Positions 42,735-51,139 of a DNA stretch of 63,253 nt are shown piece by piece. The notes under the pieces were generated by a model. That model did not search any database and was not told the origin of the DNA. It saw only the letters and a program-made list of their open reading frames with translations. A program made the translations under genes and the position numbers. The first letter of the stretch is position 1. Each line of letters begins with the position of its first letter. The stretch comes from a virus. The DNA is taken from IMG/VR virus record IMGVR_UViG_3300044981_000245, positions 1 to 63,253 of that record; one strand, written 5' to 3'.

Positions 42735-42873
42735 GCTTGTCGAGCAGGCATTCGAGATGGTAGCCCGTGCTGTTCCACTCTATCAGGTGCTCCTTGGAGT
42801 GGAATAGCCGCTTCTGGCAGTGACCGCATTTGGCGTCTCGGGGGATCTCAAGAATCCACTTCCAGGCGCTCAA
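42664..42873 (-). CDS. Small zinc-finger-like protein
   Basis: A 69-residue protein starting with TTG overlapping the primase-helicase stop. It has Cys-Gly-His-Cys, then His-Ser-Lys-Glu-His and His-Leu-Glu-Cys, a treble-clef-like metal site. The last ~25 residues are low complexity and overlap the opposing gene, so the C-terminal part is less certain. Confidence 0.55.
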   Translation of the reverse strand: MSAWKWILEIPRDAKCGHCQKRLFHSKEHLIEWNSTGYHLECLLDKLTSSECLSQTQPLAAMPWGYSPP

Positions 42874-45350
42874 AGGTCGTCCTTTTTCAGCTCGATCCCT
42901 TTATACTGCCGCAACTCGGTCCGATAGACCGCCCACGGGGCCGCCCGCTTCATGTCGTCCATGAACCGGTTGCGCCCCAAGGGGCGATATCCCATGTCTT
43001 TCATCCACCCCGCATAGGCCACGTAGAGGCTCCCAGTGCTGTTTGAGGCCGCCACCGTGGCGTCGGCACGCCGGGCTGTCCTCTCGGCTATAAACTGCCC
43101 TGTGTGGTCTTGCTTGGCCCTGAAGGCCTCGGTGTCCTCTAGGACGCTATCGGGGGGCATGAGGCCGCAGGCGTACCATGTCCGGGCCCCTGCAACGAGC
43201 CAGGAGAGGATGCCCTCGGACTCGGCCGCAAGCTTGGCCGAGAGCTCGTCGTCCTGTATCTCCTGGGCGAGGCCCTTGGCGATCTCGTAGTCGCGCCCGT
43301 ACTTGACCCGGAAGCGCAGCATGAAGATGCGGCGCCAAAGACCCCGATCGACTCCGGTGATCCGCGGCTCGTTATTGGTGAAGATCTGCAGCTTGTGCGT
43401 GGGGTCGAACTGGAAGTAGTCCTTGAAGAGATTGCGGGCGGTCAGCCGGTCTCCCCCGGTGAGGTTTTTGAGCACTCCCTCGTTGAACTCCTCGTCTCGG
43501 TTGGTTTCATTGAGAGTGACCATCCGCTTGCCGAGGAGACTAGCAGTCTCAGGAGAAGCTCCCGTTCCTCCAGGAGCAAGTAAAGTTCGCGGGCCGTTGA
43601 ATGCGTAGTCGGGACCCAATACGTGCTGCAGGACTTCAATCAGCTTCCCTTTGCCATTGCCGCCCTCGCCGATGTGAAAGACGATCGCATGCTCACGCGT
43701 CTCGCCCGTGATGCAGTACCCGAACCAGCGCTGCGCGAAGGCAATGACCTTCTCGTCGCCCTTGAATATCTCGCGCAGAAACCGCTCGAACCTGGGCGCC
43801 TGTGCGCCATTGACGTAGTCGACCGGCGCGCACGCCGTGATGAAGTCGGCCTGCGAATGCGGTCGCATCTCCCCGGTGCGTAGGTCAACGGTGCCGTTTC
43901 GGCAGTTGAGCAGTGCGCGATCGCGGTTGAGCGCGTCAGCCTCAAAGCGCAAGAGCTTCTGCAGAAGCTTCTCGCAGGCCGCCATCGTGCCGGCCGAACC
44001 GCACTGCCCTGCCCACTTGAAGAGCCGCGCCGCCTCGGCGCTGTCGTTATCGGCCGCATACAACCGCGCCGCCTCTTGATGCACTGTCGCCGACAGGGTG
44101 GCGATGTGCCGTGCTACGACCGAGTCGTTTTGCGCCCAGTGCGTGCCCGTCCAGACGTAGAACGCTTTGGCGATCGAGATGATTTCTTTGCCGTATTGCT
44201 GTTGGATGCGTCTTGCGTTTTCCTGGTCGCTGTCGCGAGTGCTGCTTTGCGGGATCGTAGCAGGGAGCGCAGGATTGGGCTTGTCGGGGGCACCAACCGA
44301 TTCTGCATTTGATTCAGGCTTTCCCATGCTTTCGTACTTATCGGTGAGGTCTCTGAAAGCCAAGGAAGAGAAATCGGCGGCGGCGATTTCGGGCTGCTCT
44401 GCCGCGAATTTTGCCATTCTTCGAGAAGAATCTCGATCAGCGATTGGTATATCCGGTCCGTCGAACTCGTCGAACTTCCCGAAAAGGTGCAGTCGAACGA
44501 GGTCGTAGGCGTTGTGCTGGCCTCGGGCCGGATCTGTATCGTGATAACTGTGGAGCTTAGTGTCGTCGTCGTAACTAACCGCTCCGTCTGCTCGTGAGCC
44601 TGCGGTGTAGGTCCAGCGCCCCTCGCTAGATCCGCTAGTGTATGGAAGGCCAAACCGGTCGATTGCTGCGCTAATGGAGAATGCCCGATTGAATTCTCCG
44701 ATGATGCCTGGTTTATCCAGCGCAGACCCGGAGTCGCCGGGTTCATGGCAGGAGTCGCCGTCTTTTCGGTGGGGCCAGGTGCTACGATCTTTCCAATCTT
44801 GGTACTCATTAAGAACTCCATCAACGTCGAGATAGGGGGCTGTGGCGTCTTGCCACGACTCGAACGCAATCTGCGCTCGACTCGCCGGTCTATACATGAA
44901 TTGCGCAGGCGTGTGGCTTTCACGAGCGGCGAGTTCGATGTCCGCTCGAGCAGCCACTGCCCGAGAGACCGCTTGGAACTCTTCAAAACTTGCTGGGCGA
45001 GAAAGCGGAATCCACAGCCGGAGACGCGGGTGATCTGGAGTGTGCGACCACGTAGTGTAAGCAAGGTAGGCGGAACCTCGCGCCAACTTGAGAACACGTT
45101 CCACGTCTTCGGGCTTGATGTGATCATAGTCGAGGCTCAGTAAGTTGCGCTCTTTGAAATTCGAGCTGTGGCGATATTCAGGTTCAAATGCAGCGCCGCA
45201 GACCCAGCCGGGGGTGGCTTTGTCGTCCGCGTCCTTGACGTTCTTGAGCAGGCGCTCGACCAGCTGCGCGAACGTGCCACGCCAAGTGCGATCGATGACG
45301 GCGAAGTCTTCTTTCTTGCCGAGGCTGACTGCTAGTTCGCGTTGTGTCAT
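42870..45350 (-). CDS. Primase-helicase (AEP-like plus D5 superfamily 3)
   Basis: An 826-residue protein. The N-terminal ~190 residues look like an archaeo-eukaryotic-type primase: LLSLDYDHI with the acidic pair, then PRLRLWIPLSRP. A D5_N-like helical region follows (~370-520). The superfamily 3 helicase core has Walker A GEGGNGKGK (about residues 555-563), then LGKRMVTLNETN (Walker B region) and the sensor FTNNEPR. It opens the origin and primes synthesis for the family A polymerase. The ATG overlaps the stop of a tiny membrane protein gene. Confidence 0.9.
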   Translation of the reverse strand: MTQRELAVSLGKKEDFAVIDRTWRGTFAQLVERLLKNVKDADDKATPGWVCGAAFEPEYRHSSNFKERNLLSLDYDHIKPEDVERVLKLARGSAYLAYTTWSHTPDHPRLRLWIPLSRPASFEEFQAVSRAVAARADIELAARESHTPAQFMYRPASRAQIAFESWQDATAPYLDVDGVLNEYQDWKDRSTWPHRKDGDSCHEPGDSGSALDKPGIIGEFNRAFSISAAIDRFGLPYTSGSSEGRWTYTAGSRADGAVSYDDDTKLHSYHDTDPARGQHNAYDLVRLHLFGKFDEFDGPDIPIADRDSSRRMAKFAAEQPEIAAADFSSLAFRDLTDKYESMGKPESNAESVGAPDKPNPALPATIPQSSTRDSDQENARRIQQQYGKEIISIAKAFYVWTGTHWAQNDSVVARHIATLSATVHQEAARLYAADNDSAEAARLFKWAGQCGSAGTMAACEKLLQKLLRFEADALNRDRALLNCRNGTVDLRTGEMRPHSQADFITACAPVDYVNGAQAPRFERFLREIFKGDEKVIAFAQRWFGYCITGETREHAIVFHIGEGGNGKGKLIEVLQHVLGPDYAFNGPRTLLAPGGTGASPETASLLGKRMVTLNETNRDEEFNEGVLKNLTGGDRLTARNLFKDYFQFDPTHKLQIFTNNEPRITGVDRGLWRRIFMLRFRVKYGRDYEIAKGLAQEIQDDELSAKLAAESEGILSWLVAGARTWYACGLMPPDSVLEDTEAFRAKQDHTGQFIAERTARRADATVAASNSTGSLYVAYAGWMKDMGYRPLGRNRFMDDMKRAAPWAVYRTELRQYKGIELKKDDL

Positions 45351-45490
45351 TTTGAGTAACAGATCAGAAAAAGGTCAACCAATGCGATTCCGACTGCCGT
45401 GACTTTAATAGCCATCAGCAGCATGCGGCCAGCCTCTTCCAGCGGATGCTCTTCGTCATCCGGTGGCAGGGGAGGAAGCGCGTAGCTCAT
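45347..45490 (-). CDS. Tiny membrane protein upstream of primase-helicase
   Basis: A 47-residue protein. An acidic Pro-rich N-terminus (LPPLPPDDEEHP) is followed by one membrane helix (about residues 24-44). Both ends form ATGA overlaps with neighbours, which is the best evidence that it is translated. Unknown function. Confidence 0.6.
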   Translation of the reverse strand: MSYALPPLPPDDEEHPLEEAGRMLLMAIKVTAVGIALVDLFLICYSK

Positions 45491-45624
45491 TTCTTGTGAA
45501 CCTTCGCGCCGCCGCGCCACTCCTGTTTGGTATCGGTTTGCGCCTTAAAAGGCACTTTAGCCGGCTTAACGCTCGATTTAAGGCGCGTCGGGTGATATTG
45601 CGGATGGTCAATCTTGGCTAGCAT
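45487..45624 (-). CDS. Tiny basic protein
   Basis: A 45-residue Lys/Pro/Gln-rich protein, pI basic, no motif. It starts inside the end of the upstream gene (17-base overlap) and its stop overlaps the next ATG. Coupling to both neighbours supports translation; function unknown. Confidence 0.5.
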   Translation of the reverse strand: MLAKIDHPQYHPTRLKSSVKPAKVPFKAQTDTKQEWRGGAKVHKK

Positions 45625-45919
45625 ATTGCCTCATCGAATCGACGACCTGCGCTTGATATGCCTTCTCTTTGACTTCCTCGGGCATCAGCATGCTGATCGG
45701 CTTATTCAGGTAGATCTTCTTGGCCTCGCGATACGCGCGCCGCTCACACGACGTCAGGATCGCAGGCCGGGGCATCGGTGCGCCCTCTTGCCACACACCG
45801 GCCTCGTCCCGGTAACCGGCGCGACGCCGTAGGGGGCCGCCGGGTGTATAGCGCGTCTCGGGGTCAAGCCCTAGGCTTCGGGCGATCCGCCGGAGCTTCT
45901 TTGCGGCCCTGCCGTTCAC
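45608..45919 (-). CDS. Basic small phage protein
   Basis: A 103-residue Arg-rich protein with GTG start overlapping the upstream stop. The N-terminal KKLRRIARSLGLDPETRY segment and the PAILTSCERRAYREAKKIY helix recall small phage proteins of unknown role. Nucleic-acid binding is plausible from charge only. Confidence 0.65.
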   Translation of the reverse strand: MNGRAAKKLRRIARSLGLDPETRYTPGGPLRRRAGYRDEAGVWQEGAPMPRPAILTSCERRAYREAKKIYLNKPISMLMPEEVKEKAYQAQVVDSMRQYASQD

Positions 45920-46128
45920 TCTTTTCCTGCCTGAGCTTGTCGCGAACCATTTTGCGTTCTTCCTTGAACCGACGCTCTTCGTCGTCGTCCACCCAATCTC
46001 TTGTGTTCTTGTCGCGCTTGTCTTTCATCCAGCACCTTCAAGTCAATTGCAGCATCCCACACCGCATGCCAGTCCTGACGATCGGTCATCATGCGCAGAT
46101 ACGCAAGCATGATCTTCCGCTCATCCAC
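45916..46128 (-). CDS. Small basic protein
   Basis: A 70-residue protein with GTG start inside the end of the previous gene. The N-terminal half is helical (MLAYLRMMTDRQDWHAVWDAA); the C-terminal half is Arg/Gln-rich. Unknown function. Confidence 0.55.
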   Translation of the reverse strand: MDERKIMLAYLRMMTDRQDWHAVWDAAIDLKVLDERQARQEHKRLGGRRRRASVQGRTQNGSRQAQAGKE

Positions 46129-46366
46129 CTAAAACCCCCAGCGCCGCCTTGCAGCGCGTTATGTCGGCAGCAATGGCCGACTCGCAATGCCCTGTCTGTA
46201 GCCAGTTGAGCGCTCCGCCGAGAATCTTCGCCCAGCGCGCGGGCGCGGGCTTGCGCAGCTCAAGGCCGCACATGCTGCTGATGGTGATATCGTAGTCGCG
46301 CCAGATCCACGAGCACGCGAGGATATCGACGCTACGCGCCAGCACCAAGAAATACGTGTTGTTCAC
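46121..46366 (-). CDS. Small hypothetical protein
   Basis: An 81-residue protein with GTG overlapping the cupin stop (GTGA). It has a hydrophobic start with Trp-Ile-Trp, a central LRKPAPARWAKILGGALNWL helix and three Cys. It is not clearly membrane-bound. Unknown function. Confidence 0.6.
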   Translation of the reverse strand: MNNTYFLVLARSVDILACSWIWRDYDITISSMCGLELRKPAPARWAKILGGALNWLQTGHCESAIAADITRCKAALGVLGG

Positions 46367-46749
46367 GTCGACTGGCCGAAGGGATTTACGCTGGGCTCGA
46401 TGCGCACGCAGTCATTGGGGTCATCGTGCGAGCTGGCCTCGATAATGATGCCACCCTCCGGCGACAGGCACTTGACGCGGTGCACGGTGCGCGGGTCGAG
46501 CGATATGACGCCACCAGGACCCATGCTGTTGTTGCCCTGCGCCTTCTCATCATCAAGCGAGTACCAGTCGATCTCGAACCGGCCCTTGAGGATCACGAAG
46601 GTCTCGTGTTTCTTCTCGTGGTAGTGCCGGGAGCTGATGCGCACGCCGTCGTATTGGAGCAGCTTGCAGCAATAGCGCTCGTCGTTGTGGAGGATGATTT
46701 CCCTGCCCCACATCTTGGGCACCTTGTCAATCACTAAACCGTTGCTCAT
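46363..46749 (-). CDS. Cupin, sugar-phosphate isomerase-like
   Basis: A 128-residue single cupin domain. MWGREIILHND, then SSRHYHEKKHETFVILKGRFEIDW (first cupin motif with three His and Glu) and GGVISLDPRTVHRV (second motif) resemble the C-terminal domain of type II mannose-6-phosphate isomerase/GDP-mannose pyrophosphorylase. The ATG has AGGAG six bases upstream. The frame is open upstream to 46872 and contains His-Cys-Asp-His ... Cys-Tyr-Asp-Cys, so a longer form with a zinc-binding N-terminus is possible. It closes the glycan cassette. Confidence 0.75.
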   Translation of the reverse strand: MSNGLVIDKVPKMWGREIILHNDERYCCKLLQYDGVRISSRHYHEKKHETFVILKGRFEIDWYSLDDEKAQGNNSMGPGGVISLDPRTVHRVKCLSPEGGIIIEASSHDDPNDCVRIEPSVNPFGQST

Positions 46750-46861
46750 CTCAGTCTCCTGCTGCGGTACATGCGGCTTCACGGGCCGCGAGTGGCAATC
46801 GTAGCACAGCCCGTCGGGGGCCGAGTTCCTATGATCGCAGTGTAAAGGATGTCGGGGGTTC

Positions 46862-47035
46862 TTAGCTAGCACGTCCGGTGCCTAAGCACTTGGGGCAGCC
46901 ACTGCCCTGCTGCGCAGTGCGCCACGCCTTCTTGCCGTTGTCAAGCTCCACGCGCTCAAGCTCGGGCTCGGTCTCGCGCGTGACGCCGCGGCCTTTGCAA
47001 AGCGGACATTCTTTTACTCGCTCGGCGGTTCCCAT
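46862..47035 (-). CDS. Small zinc-finger protein (DnaJ-type CxxCxGxG)
   Basis: A 57-residue protein starting inside the end of the GT9 gene. It has Cys-Pro-Leu-Cys-Lys-Gly-Arg-Gly and Cys-Pro-Lys-Cys-Leu-Gly-Thr-Gly, two CxxCxGxG units as in the DnaJ zinc-binding region, which together hold one zinc. Its stop lies within the possible N-terminal extension of the cupin gene. Function unknown. Confidence 0.65.
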   Translation of the reverse strand: MGTAERVKECPLCKGRGVTRETEPELERVELDNGKKAWRTAQQGSGCPKCLGTGRAS

Positions 47036-48114
47036 TTGGGCGCGGTTCCTCTCATACAATTTTGCAATGTGTCCCAAGTCCACTCGGGAAGAATCTCGGC
47101 CACGCACTGAGCGGTGCCGTATGTGTCGTGCCGGCGGCAGCCCTCGAACGTTGGCAACATTTTGTGGCAAGCCAAAACCTCGTTCTTCCCGCGGCCGGGG
47201 CACTCGGTCTTGGGTGCCCACATGGGCGTACAATTGACCCAATCGCGCGGCAGGTTCTCAATGGTGCTGTGCGATAAGAATACGATCTTGGGCATCGGAT
47301 AGAAAGCCGCCGCAGACATGACGCCGGTCTCGGGACCCACCACCACATCAGCGATCTCCATCATGGTGAGTGTCTGGCGGATGGAGTGCTTACCTGATGC
47401 GCACCAGATGCGAGGTTTGGCCTCGTAGCCGCGCTCGAACTCAGCACAGCTGGCATCCCCGGCAGTTACCACGCCCCACGTCGGGTAGTGCTGCAGCAGG
47501 TGATCCCAGATGACCGCCGTGTGCGGATAGACCTTGTGCGTGCGGCTTGAGCCGCCAAGCACCCACATGATCAGCTTGTCAATGCCGGCCTTCCGCATAC
47601 GGGCGCGCTCTTGGTCGCGCCACTTGATCTCGGCTTCCGTGGGGTAGAACTTGAAGCTGGGTACGTACTTCACGCCGGCGATCTGGTGCTGAAACTCCAC
47701 GTAGTTGTGATTCATGAAGATATGGCGCCCCTTTGGGCTCCAGCCGAACTTCACATTGCCAGGGCCAACCAGCAAGTTAGATTCCGCGGATTCCGTGAGG
47801 TTGATCCAAAAATCGAAGCGCTTGTTACCCGGAGCGCCGTAGAGCTCGAACCACACCCAAAGCCGGCCCAGTTCGCCGATGGCGACTTGGTTCGGAGTCT
47901 GCACCACGAGCCGATCGATATTCGGGTCGTTCATCACGACTTCACTGCCCGGAAATTGGCACATGAAAGTGACGTGGTAGTTCTCTCTCTTTAGCTGATT
48001 GACGATGCTGACGGCTTGCACAACATCACCAAAAGCTCCGTACCTGACCACGCAGGCTGTCTTTTTGTTCTCAGGATTAAGAATATTCCTGTGTGAAAAT
48101 TTATGTATTGACAT
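47014..48114 (-). CDS. Glycosyltransferase family 9-like (heptosyltransferase fold)
   Basis: A 366-residue GT-B protein. The N-terminal CVVRYGAFGDVVQAVSIVNQLK resembles the acceptor-side motif of GT9 enzymes; WVLGGSSRTHKVYP and VVGPETGVMSAAAFYPMPKIVFLS form the donor-binding domain. GT9 members add heptose or similar sugars to lipopolysaccharide. The start overlaps the stop of the HNH gene by 14 bases. Acceptor and sugar are unknown. Confidence 0.85.
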   Translation of the reverse strand: MSIHKFSHRNILNPENKKTACVVRYGAFGDVVQAVSIVNQLKRENYHVTFMCQFPGSEVVMNDPNIDRLVVQTPNQVAIGELGRLWVWFELYGAPGNKRFDFWINLTESAESNLLVGPGNVKFGWSPKGRHIFMNHNYVEFQHQIAGVKYVPSFKFYPTEAEIKWRDQERARMRKAGIDKLIMWVLGGSSRTHKVYPHTAVIWDHLLQHYPTWGVVTAGDASCAEFERGYEAKPRIWCASGKHSIRQTLTMMEIADVVVGPETGVMSAAAFYPMPKIVFLSHSTIENLPRDWVNCTPMWAPKTECPGRGKNEVLACHKMLPTFEGCRRHDTYGTAQCVAEILPEWTWDTLQNCMRGTAPKWEPPSE

Positions 48115-48562
48115 GCGCGCTGATCTTCTTTTCTTTTATTAAGGAAACAAGTGCTCGCGAAACACCGAATCTTTTTGATATCGCCTCGTGTGTGCCTGCC
48201 GCTAAAAATATTTCTCGCCGTTGCACGTTTGTAAGCTTGGAACGCCAGTGCTGTTCGCCGCGCGGCGTGCGCTCTCTAGCTACGCGATCGTCGATGTTGT
48301 CTTGAACGCTGCCCAGCAAAAGATGCGCCGGATTGCAGCACTTAGGCGTATCACAGCTATGACGCACGACAGCCCCGGTGGGCTCTCCTCGGAATAGCGC
48401 GTAGCATACCCTGTGCGCCTTAAGAACCTTGCCGCTCGCCCGATCAAGCATGGCGCCGTATCCGTCCTTATCGAGCCATCCATTCCACAGCCAGCAGTGG
48501 CCGAGTCGGACGTCCACATGCCGCCAAAAACGCACTAATAGGCTTTGCCGAGGACGCCCCAT
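48101..48562 (-). CDS. HNH homing-type endonuclease with helix-turn-helix
   Basis: A 153-residue protein. The HNH core includes GHCWLWNGWLDKDGYG, AHRVCYALFRGEP, then His-Ser-Cys-Asp and CCNPAHLLLGSVQDN. The C-terminal helix-turn-helix (AISKRFGVSRALVSLIKEKK) should give DNA specificity. It is a free-standing homing-type gene inserted between the C-methyltransferase and GT9 genes with minimal overlaps, so it interrupts the glycan cassette without breaking it. Confidence 0.88.
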   Translation of the reverse strand: MGRPRQSLLVRFWRHVDVRLGHCWLWNGWLDKDGYGAMLDRASGKVLKAHRVCYALFRGEPTGAVVRHSCDTPKCCNPAHLLLGSVQDNIDDRVARERTPRGEQHWRSKLTNVQRREIFLAAGTHEAISKRFGVSRALVSLIKEKKISAHVNT

Positions 48563-49725
48563 TAGCTGAAAACCTCCAATCTGGGAATCGCAGTCACGAA
48601 CGAGCCTTTGTACCCGCGGTTGCGCAGGCGCTTCACGGCCTCGTCCTTCCAGGTCCAGCAGAGCAGCAGGATGTAGTCCGGCTCCGCGGCAATAAGATCC
48701 TCTTCGCTCACAATGGGCAGCGCGGTGCCTGGCGCCAGCTTACCGATCTTCTCAGGGTTGACGTCGCCGATCATGTGAAGCGCATGGTGCTGCGCCCAAT
48801 ACGGCTTGCAGTAGTTGAGGAAGGTGTTGCCCCGCGCGGCTGCGCCATATGCGCAGACCTTGAGTCCTGCGAACTCGGCGGTCGTCATGAAATTGTTGAA
48901 GTTGAGACGTACCGCGTAGACACGTTCGCGAAAGGCTACCAGATCCAGCGCTTCTTCGGCTTCTATCTGCGCGTTGACACTATCGTGGACGGAGCAGCTC
49001 GTGCCGATGAAAACCCGCAGGCTGCCGCCGTGCGTCGGCAAATGCTCGACGTCATAGACACACAGCCCAAACGCCGGAAGCGCGTTCTGCAAGGCCTGAA
49101 CGGTGAGGTAGGAGTAGTGCTCGTGATAGATCGTGTCGAACTGTGTCTGGTTTATCGTAGTCACGAGATTCGGGAATTCAAGGATGGCCGTACCGTTGAG
49201 CTTGAGTACGCGCGATACGGCACGGAAGAAGTCCCGCAAGTCGGGGATCTGAGCCACGGTGTTCAGCGCGATGATGATATCCGCCGGAAAGAGATCGTAA
49301 GACAGTTCACTGTTGAAATAGGCTTTGATCGTGGGGACGGTTGAGGGGATGCCGGTTGGATCCACGCCGAGGACACGGCCTTTTTGGAAGTTGCGCAGCA
49401 GGTACCCATCGTTGCTGCCTGCTTCAATGATTCGACTGTCCTCGGTCAGATTGAAACGATTCTCTATTTGCCGGGCTAAACTCTCAACGTGATCAAGCCA
49501 TTGCTTGGAGCCCTTACTAGAATGTAAAGCATATTTAACATTGAAGATTGAGTCCGGCGGCACGTCCACCGTGAGCTGGAGCAGGCTGCACTTGGTGCAC
49601 TGCGCGATTGCCAGCGGGTACCGCGCGGCGATGTGCGTGCCGCTGAAGAAGTCATTCGACGGTGGCTGTTCGCCCAAGTCGAGGATGGGGTAGTTGAGCG
49701 GCGCGGCGCAGAGGCGGCATTTCAT
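48562..49725 (-). CDS. C-methyltransferase for deoxysugars (TylCIII/NovU-like)
   Basis: A 387-residue SAM-dependent methyltransferase. The N-terminal zinc domain has MKCRLC and Cys-Thr-Lys-Cys; the SAM motif is IIEAGSNDGYLL; the YHEHYSYLT motif holds the catalytic His/Tyr region; the C-terminal domain has AYGAAARGNTF and a D-x-NPEKIGKLAPGT block. This three-part layout is that of sugar C-3 methyltransferases acting on 4-keto-deoxy nucleotide sugars. It fits an RmlB-type dehydratase product. The ATG overlaps the TylF-like gene stop. Confidence 0.88.
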   Translation of the reverse strand: MKCRLCAAPLNYPILDLGEQPPSNDFFSGTHIAARYPLAIAQCTKCSLLQLTVDVPPDSIFNVKYALHSSKGSKQWLDHVESLARQIENRFNLTEDSRIIEAGSNDGYLLRNFQKGRVLGVDPTGIPSTVPTIKAYFNSELSYDLFPADIIIALNTVAQIPDLRDFFRAVSRVLKLNGTAILEFPNLVTTINQTQFDTIYHEHYSYLTVQALQNALPAFGLCVYDVEHLPTHGGSLRVFIGTSCSVHDSVNAQIEAEEALDLVAFRERVYAVRLNFNNFMTTAEFAGLKVCAYGAAARGNTFLNYCKPYWAQHHALHMIGDVNPEKIGKLAPGTALPIVSEEDLIAAEPDYILLLCWTWKDEAVKRLRNRGYKGSFVTAIPRLEVFS

Positions 49726-50393
49726 TCGAACACCGTAAACCAGCGATTGGTGATGGGGTCGACGGAACACTCGTACCTGAGCTCGCGGATAGCTTGGCGC
49801 GCGCCGTCGAGGCCGCCGAAGGGGCCGCCAGCCGTGTCGTCGAACCACATGATTCCGCCCTTCGCCATCAAGCCCTCTAGCGCGATGCATGTCTCAAGCG
49901 TCGAGCGGTAGGCGTCGACGTCGACGTGCGCGAAAGCAATGGGCGCAGGCGGCATTGGCTCGCACGGAAAGATGCCCTTGACAATCGTCGGATACTTGCC
50001 CAAGAAACCGCGCACGCGCGCCATGCCCGTCTTGAGCTCGCCCACAGGCACTCCATGATTGGCGTCCTCGGCGTCCTTGTACGGCATGCCCTCGAAAGTG
50101 TCGTAGAGGTAGACCGGACGTCCCTGCGTCTTGGCAAGCGCGCTCAGGTGATGCGCGGTGCCGCCCCAATACACGCCGACCTCGACGAAGCAGCCCTCGG
50201 GCGCGGTCGCAGCCATCTCGATCATGGGCACGATCTCCCACGGCTCGAGGCAGCACGGCATGCAGTGGCCGCCGCCACCGTGGATCTTGTGGAGGCGCAT
50301 TGAAGCATCAGTGTTGCGCTTGAGCTGCGCCAGCGAGGTTGACCCGTTGTGCAGCGCGGTGAAGCCCTCGACGCCGATGTTGATGGGAATCAT
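49722..50393 (-). CDS. TylF-like O-methyltransferase
   Basis: A 223-residue protein. FVEVGVYWGGTAHHL (SAM-binding), VYLYDTFEGMP and a HVDVDAYRSTLE motif (the Asp-x-Asp metal site) are typical of the macrocin/TylF sugar O-methyltransferase family. The start at 50393 follows the upstream stop by five bases; longer forms lie in another gene. It should add methyl groups to sugar hydroxyls. Confidence 0.85.
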   Translation of the reverse strand: MIPINIGVEGFTALHNGSTSLAQLKRNTDASMRLHKIHGGGGHCMPCCLEPWEIVPMIEMAATAPEGCFVEVGVYWGGTAHHLSALAKTQGRPVYLYDTFEGMPYKDAEDANHGVPVGELKTGMARVRGFLGKYPTIVKGIFPCEPMPPAPIAFAHVDVDAYRSTLETCIALEGLMAKGGIMWFDDTAGGPFGGLDGARQAIRELRYECSVDPITNRWFTVFE

Positions 50394-50398
50394 GCCGC

Positions 50399-50962
50399 TC
50401 ACTTTAGCCGCCTGAACACAAAGAACAGCGCGTACTCTTCTTCGCGCGTGCACTTCTCGAAGCAGCACAGGTCCCAGTTGAATGCGAGCTTCTCCATGGC
50501 CTGCACGACGCGCGCGTAATTCACGTTCCACTTCTGGTCGGGGTCCGCGCCAGGCTCCGGCGCGATGTCGCGCTCAGGCTCAATGACCTTTGGCACTTGA
50601 TCCTCATCCGGCAAGTATAGAATCAAGCAGCCGCCCACTTTGACACAGTTCATCCAGTGCCGCAGCACGTCCGGCACTTCTTTGTACGGAAAGGTCTGCA
50701 GGAGGAAAGACGAGTAGACGTAGTCCCACACGCCGGCAGAGAAAGGTAGCTGGCGCGCGTCACCGCGGATGTTCGCCATCACCTTCATGCCCCAGCGCTC
50801 GGCGCCGTAGCCGTTGTCTATGCCGAGCACGAACTCGGTGTCGAACAGGCGCTCCTGACCGCAGCCAAGATCAAGGCCCTTGCCGGCGGTGTACGGGATT
50901 GCGCGCCAACGCGTTTTGGGCGTCTCATTGAAGGTATTGGGGCGCAGCGGGGACCATGTCAT
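50399..50962 (-). CDS. SAM-dependent methyltransferase
   Basis: A 187-residue class I methyltransferase. GLDLGCGQERLFD is the SAM motif, FVLGIDNG the acidic loop, GDARQLPFSAGVWDYVYSSFLLQ motif II/III, and VKVGGCLILYLPDED the post motif. It belongs with Methyltransf_11-type enzymes. Target unknown; neighbours suggest a sugar. The ATG overlaps the stop of a tiny membrane ORF. Confidence 0.8.
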   Translation of the reverse strand: MTWSPLRPNTFNETPKTRWRAIPYTAGKGLDLGCGQERLFDTEFVLGIDNGYGAERWGMKVMANIRGDARQLPFSAGVWDYVYSSFLLQTFPYKEVPDVLRHWMNCVKVGGCLILYLPDEDQVPKVIEPERDIAPEPGADPDQKWNVNYARVVQAMEKLAFNWDLCCFEKCTREEEYALFFVFRRLK

Positions 50963-51045
50963 CGGCGGTCACCCTCGTCGGGGCCGCCTAGCGAGAACAG
51001 CGCCCAGATTGCTAGGCCGCCGACTAGGAACAGAAAGAGCGTCAT
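50959..51045 (-). CDS. Tiny single-helix membrane peptide
   Basis: A 28-residue peptide: nearly all of residues 2-20 is a hydrophobic helix, followed by an acidic/Arg end. AGGA lies about nine bases before the ATG, and its stop overlaps the following methyltransferase ATG. Translation is plausible but unproven. Confidence 0.4.
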   Translation of the reverse strand: MTLFLFLVGGLAIWALFSLGGPDEGDRR

Positions 51046-51081
51046 GCCGTCATCCTGGTTGGGGCAGAATTCGCAGCTTAC

Positions 51082-51113
51082 ATAAAGAGAAAGCCGGGCG
51101 CAAGGCCCGGCTT
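51082..51113 (-). terminator. Rho-independent terminator of the beta-protein gene
   Basis: On the minus strand, AAGCCGGGC pairs with GCCCGGCTT (9 bp, 5-base loop; plus-strand arms 51091-51099 and 51105-51113), followed by TCTCTTT. It lies 27 bases after the stop of the 51140-51862 gene, and should end most transcripts of that gene while some read through into the methyltransferases. Confidence 0.88.
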
Positions 51114-51139
51114 CCGTGATCGACTTAAGTCGATTCTTC

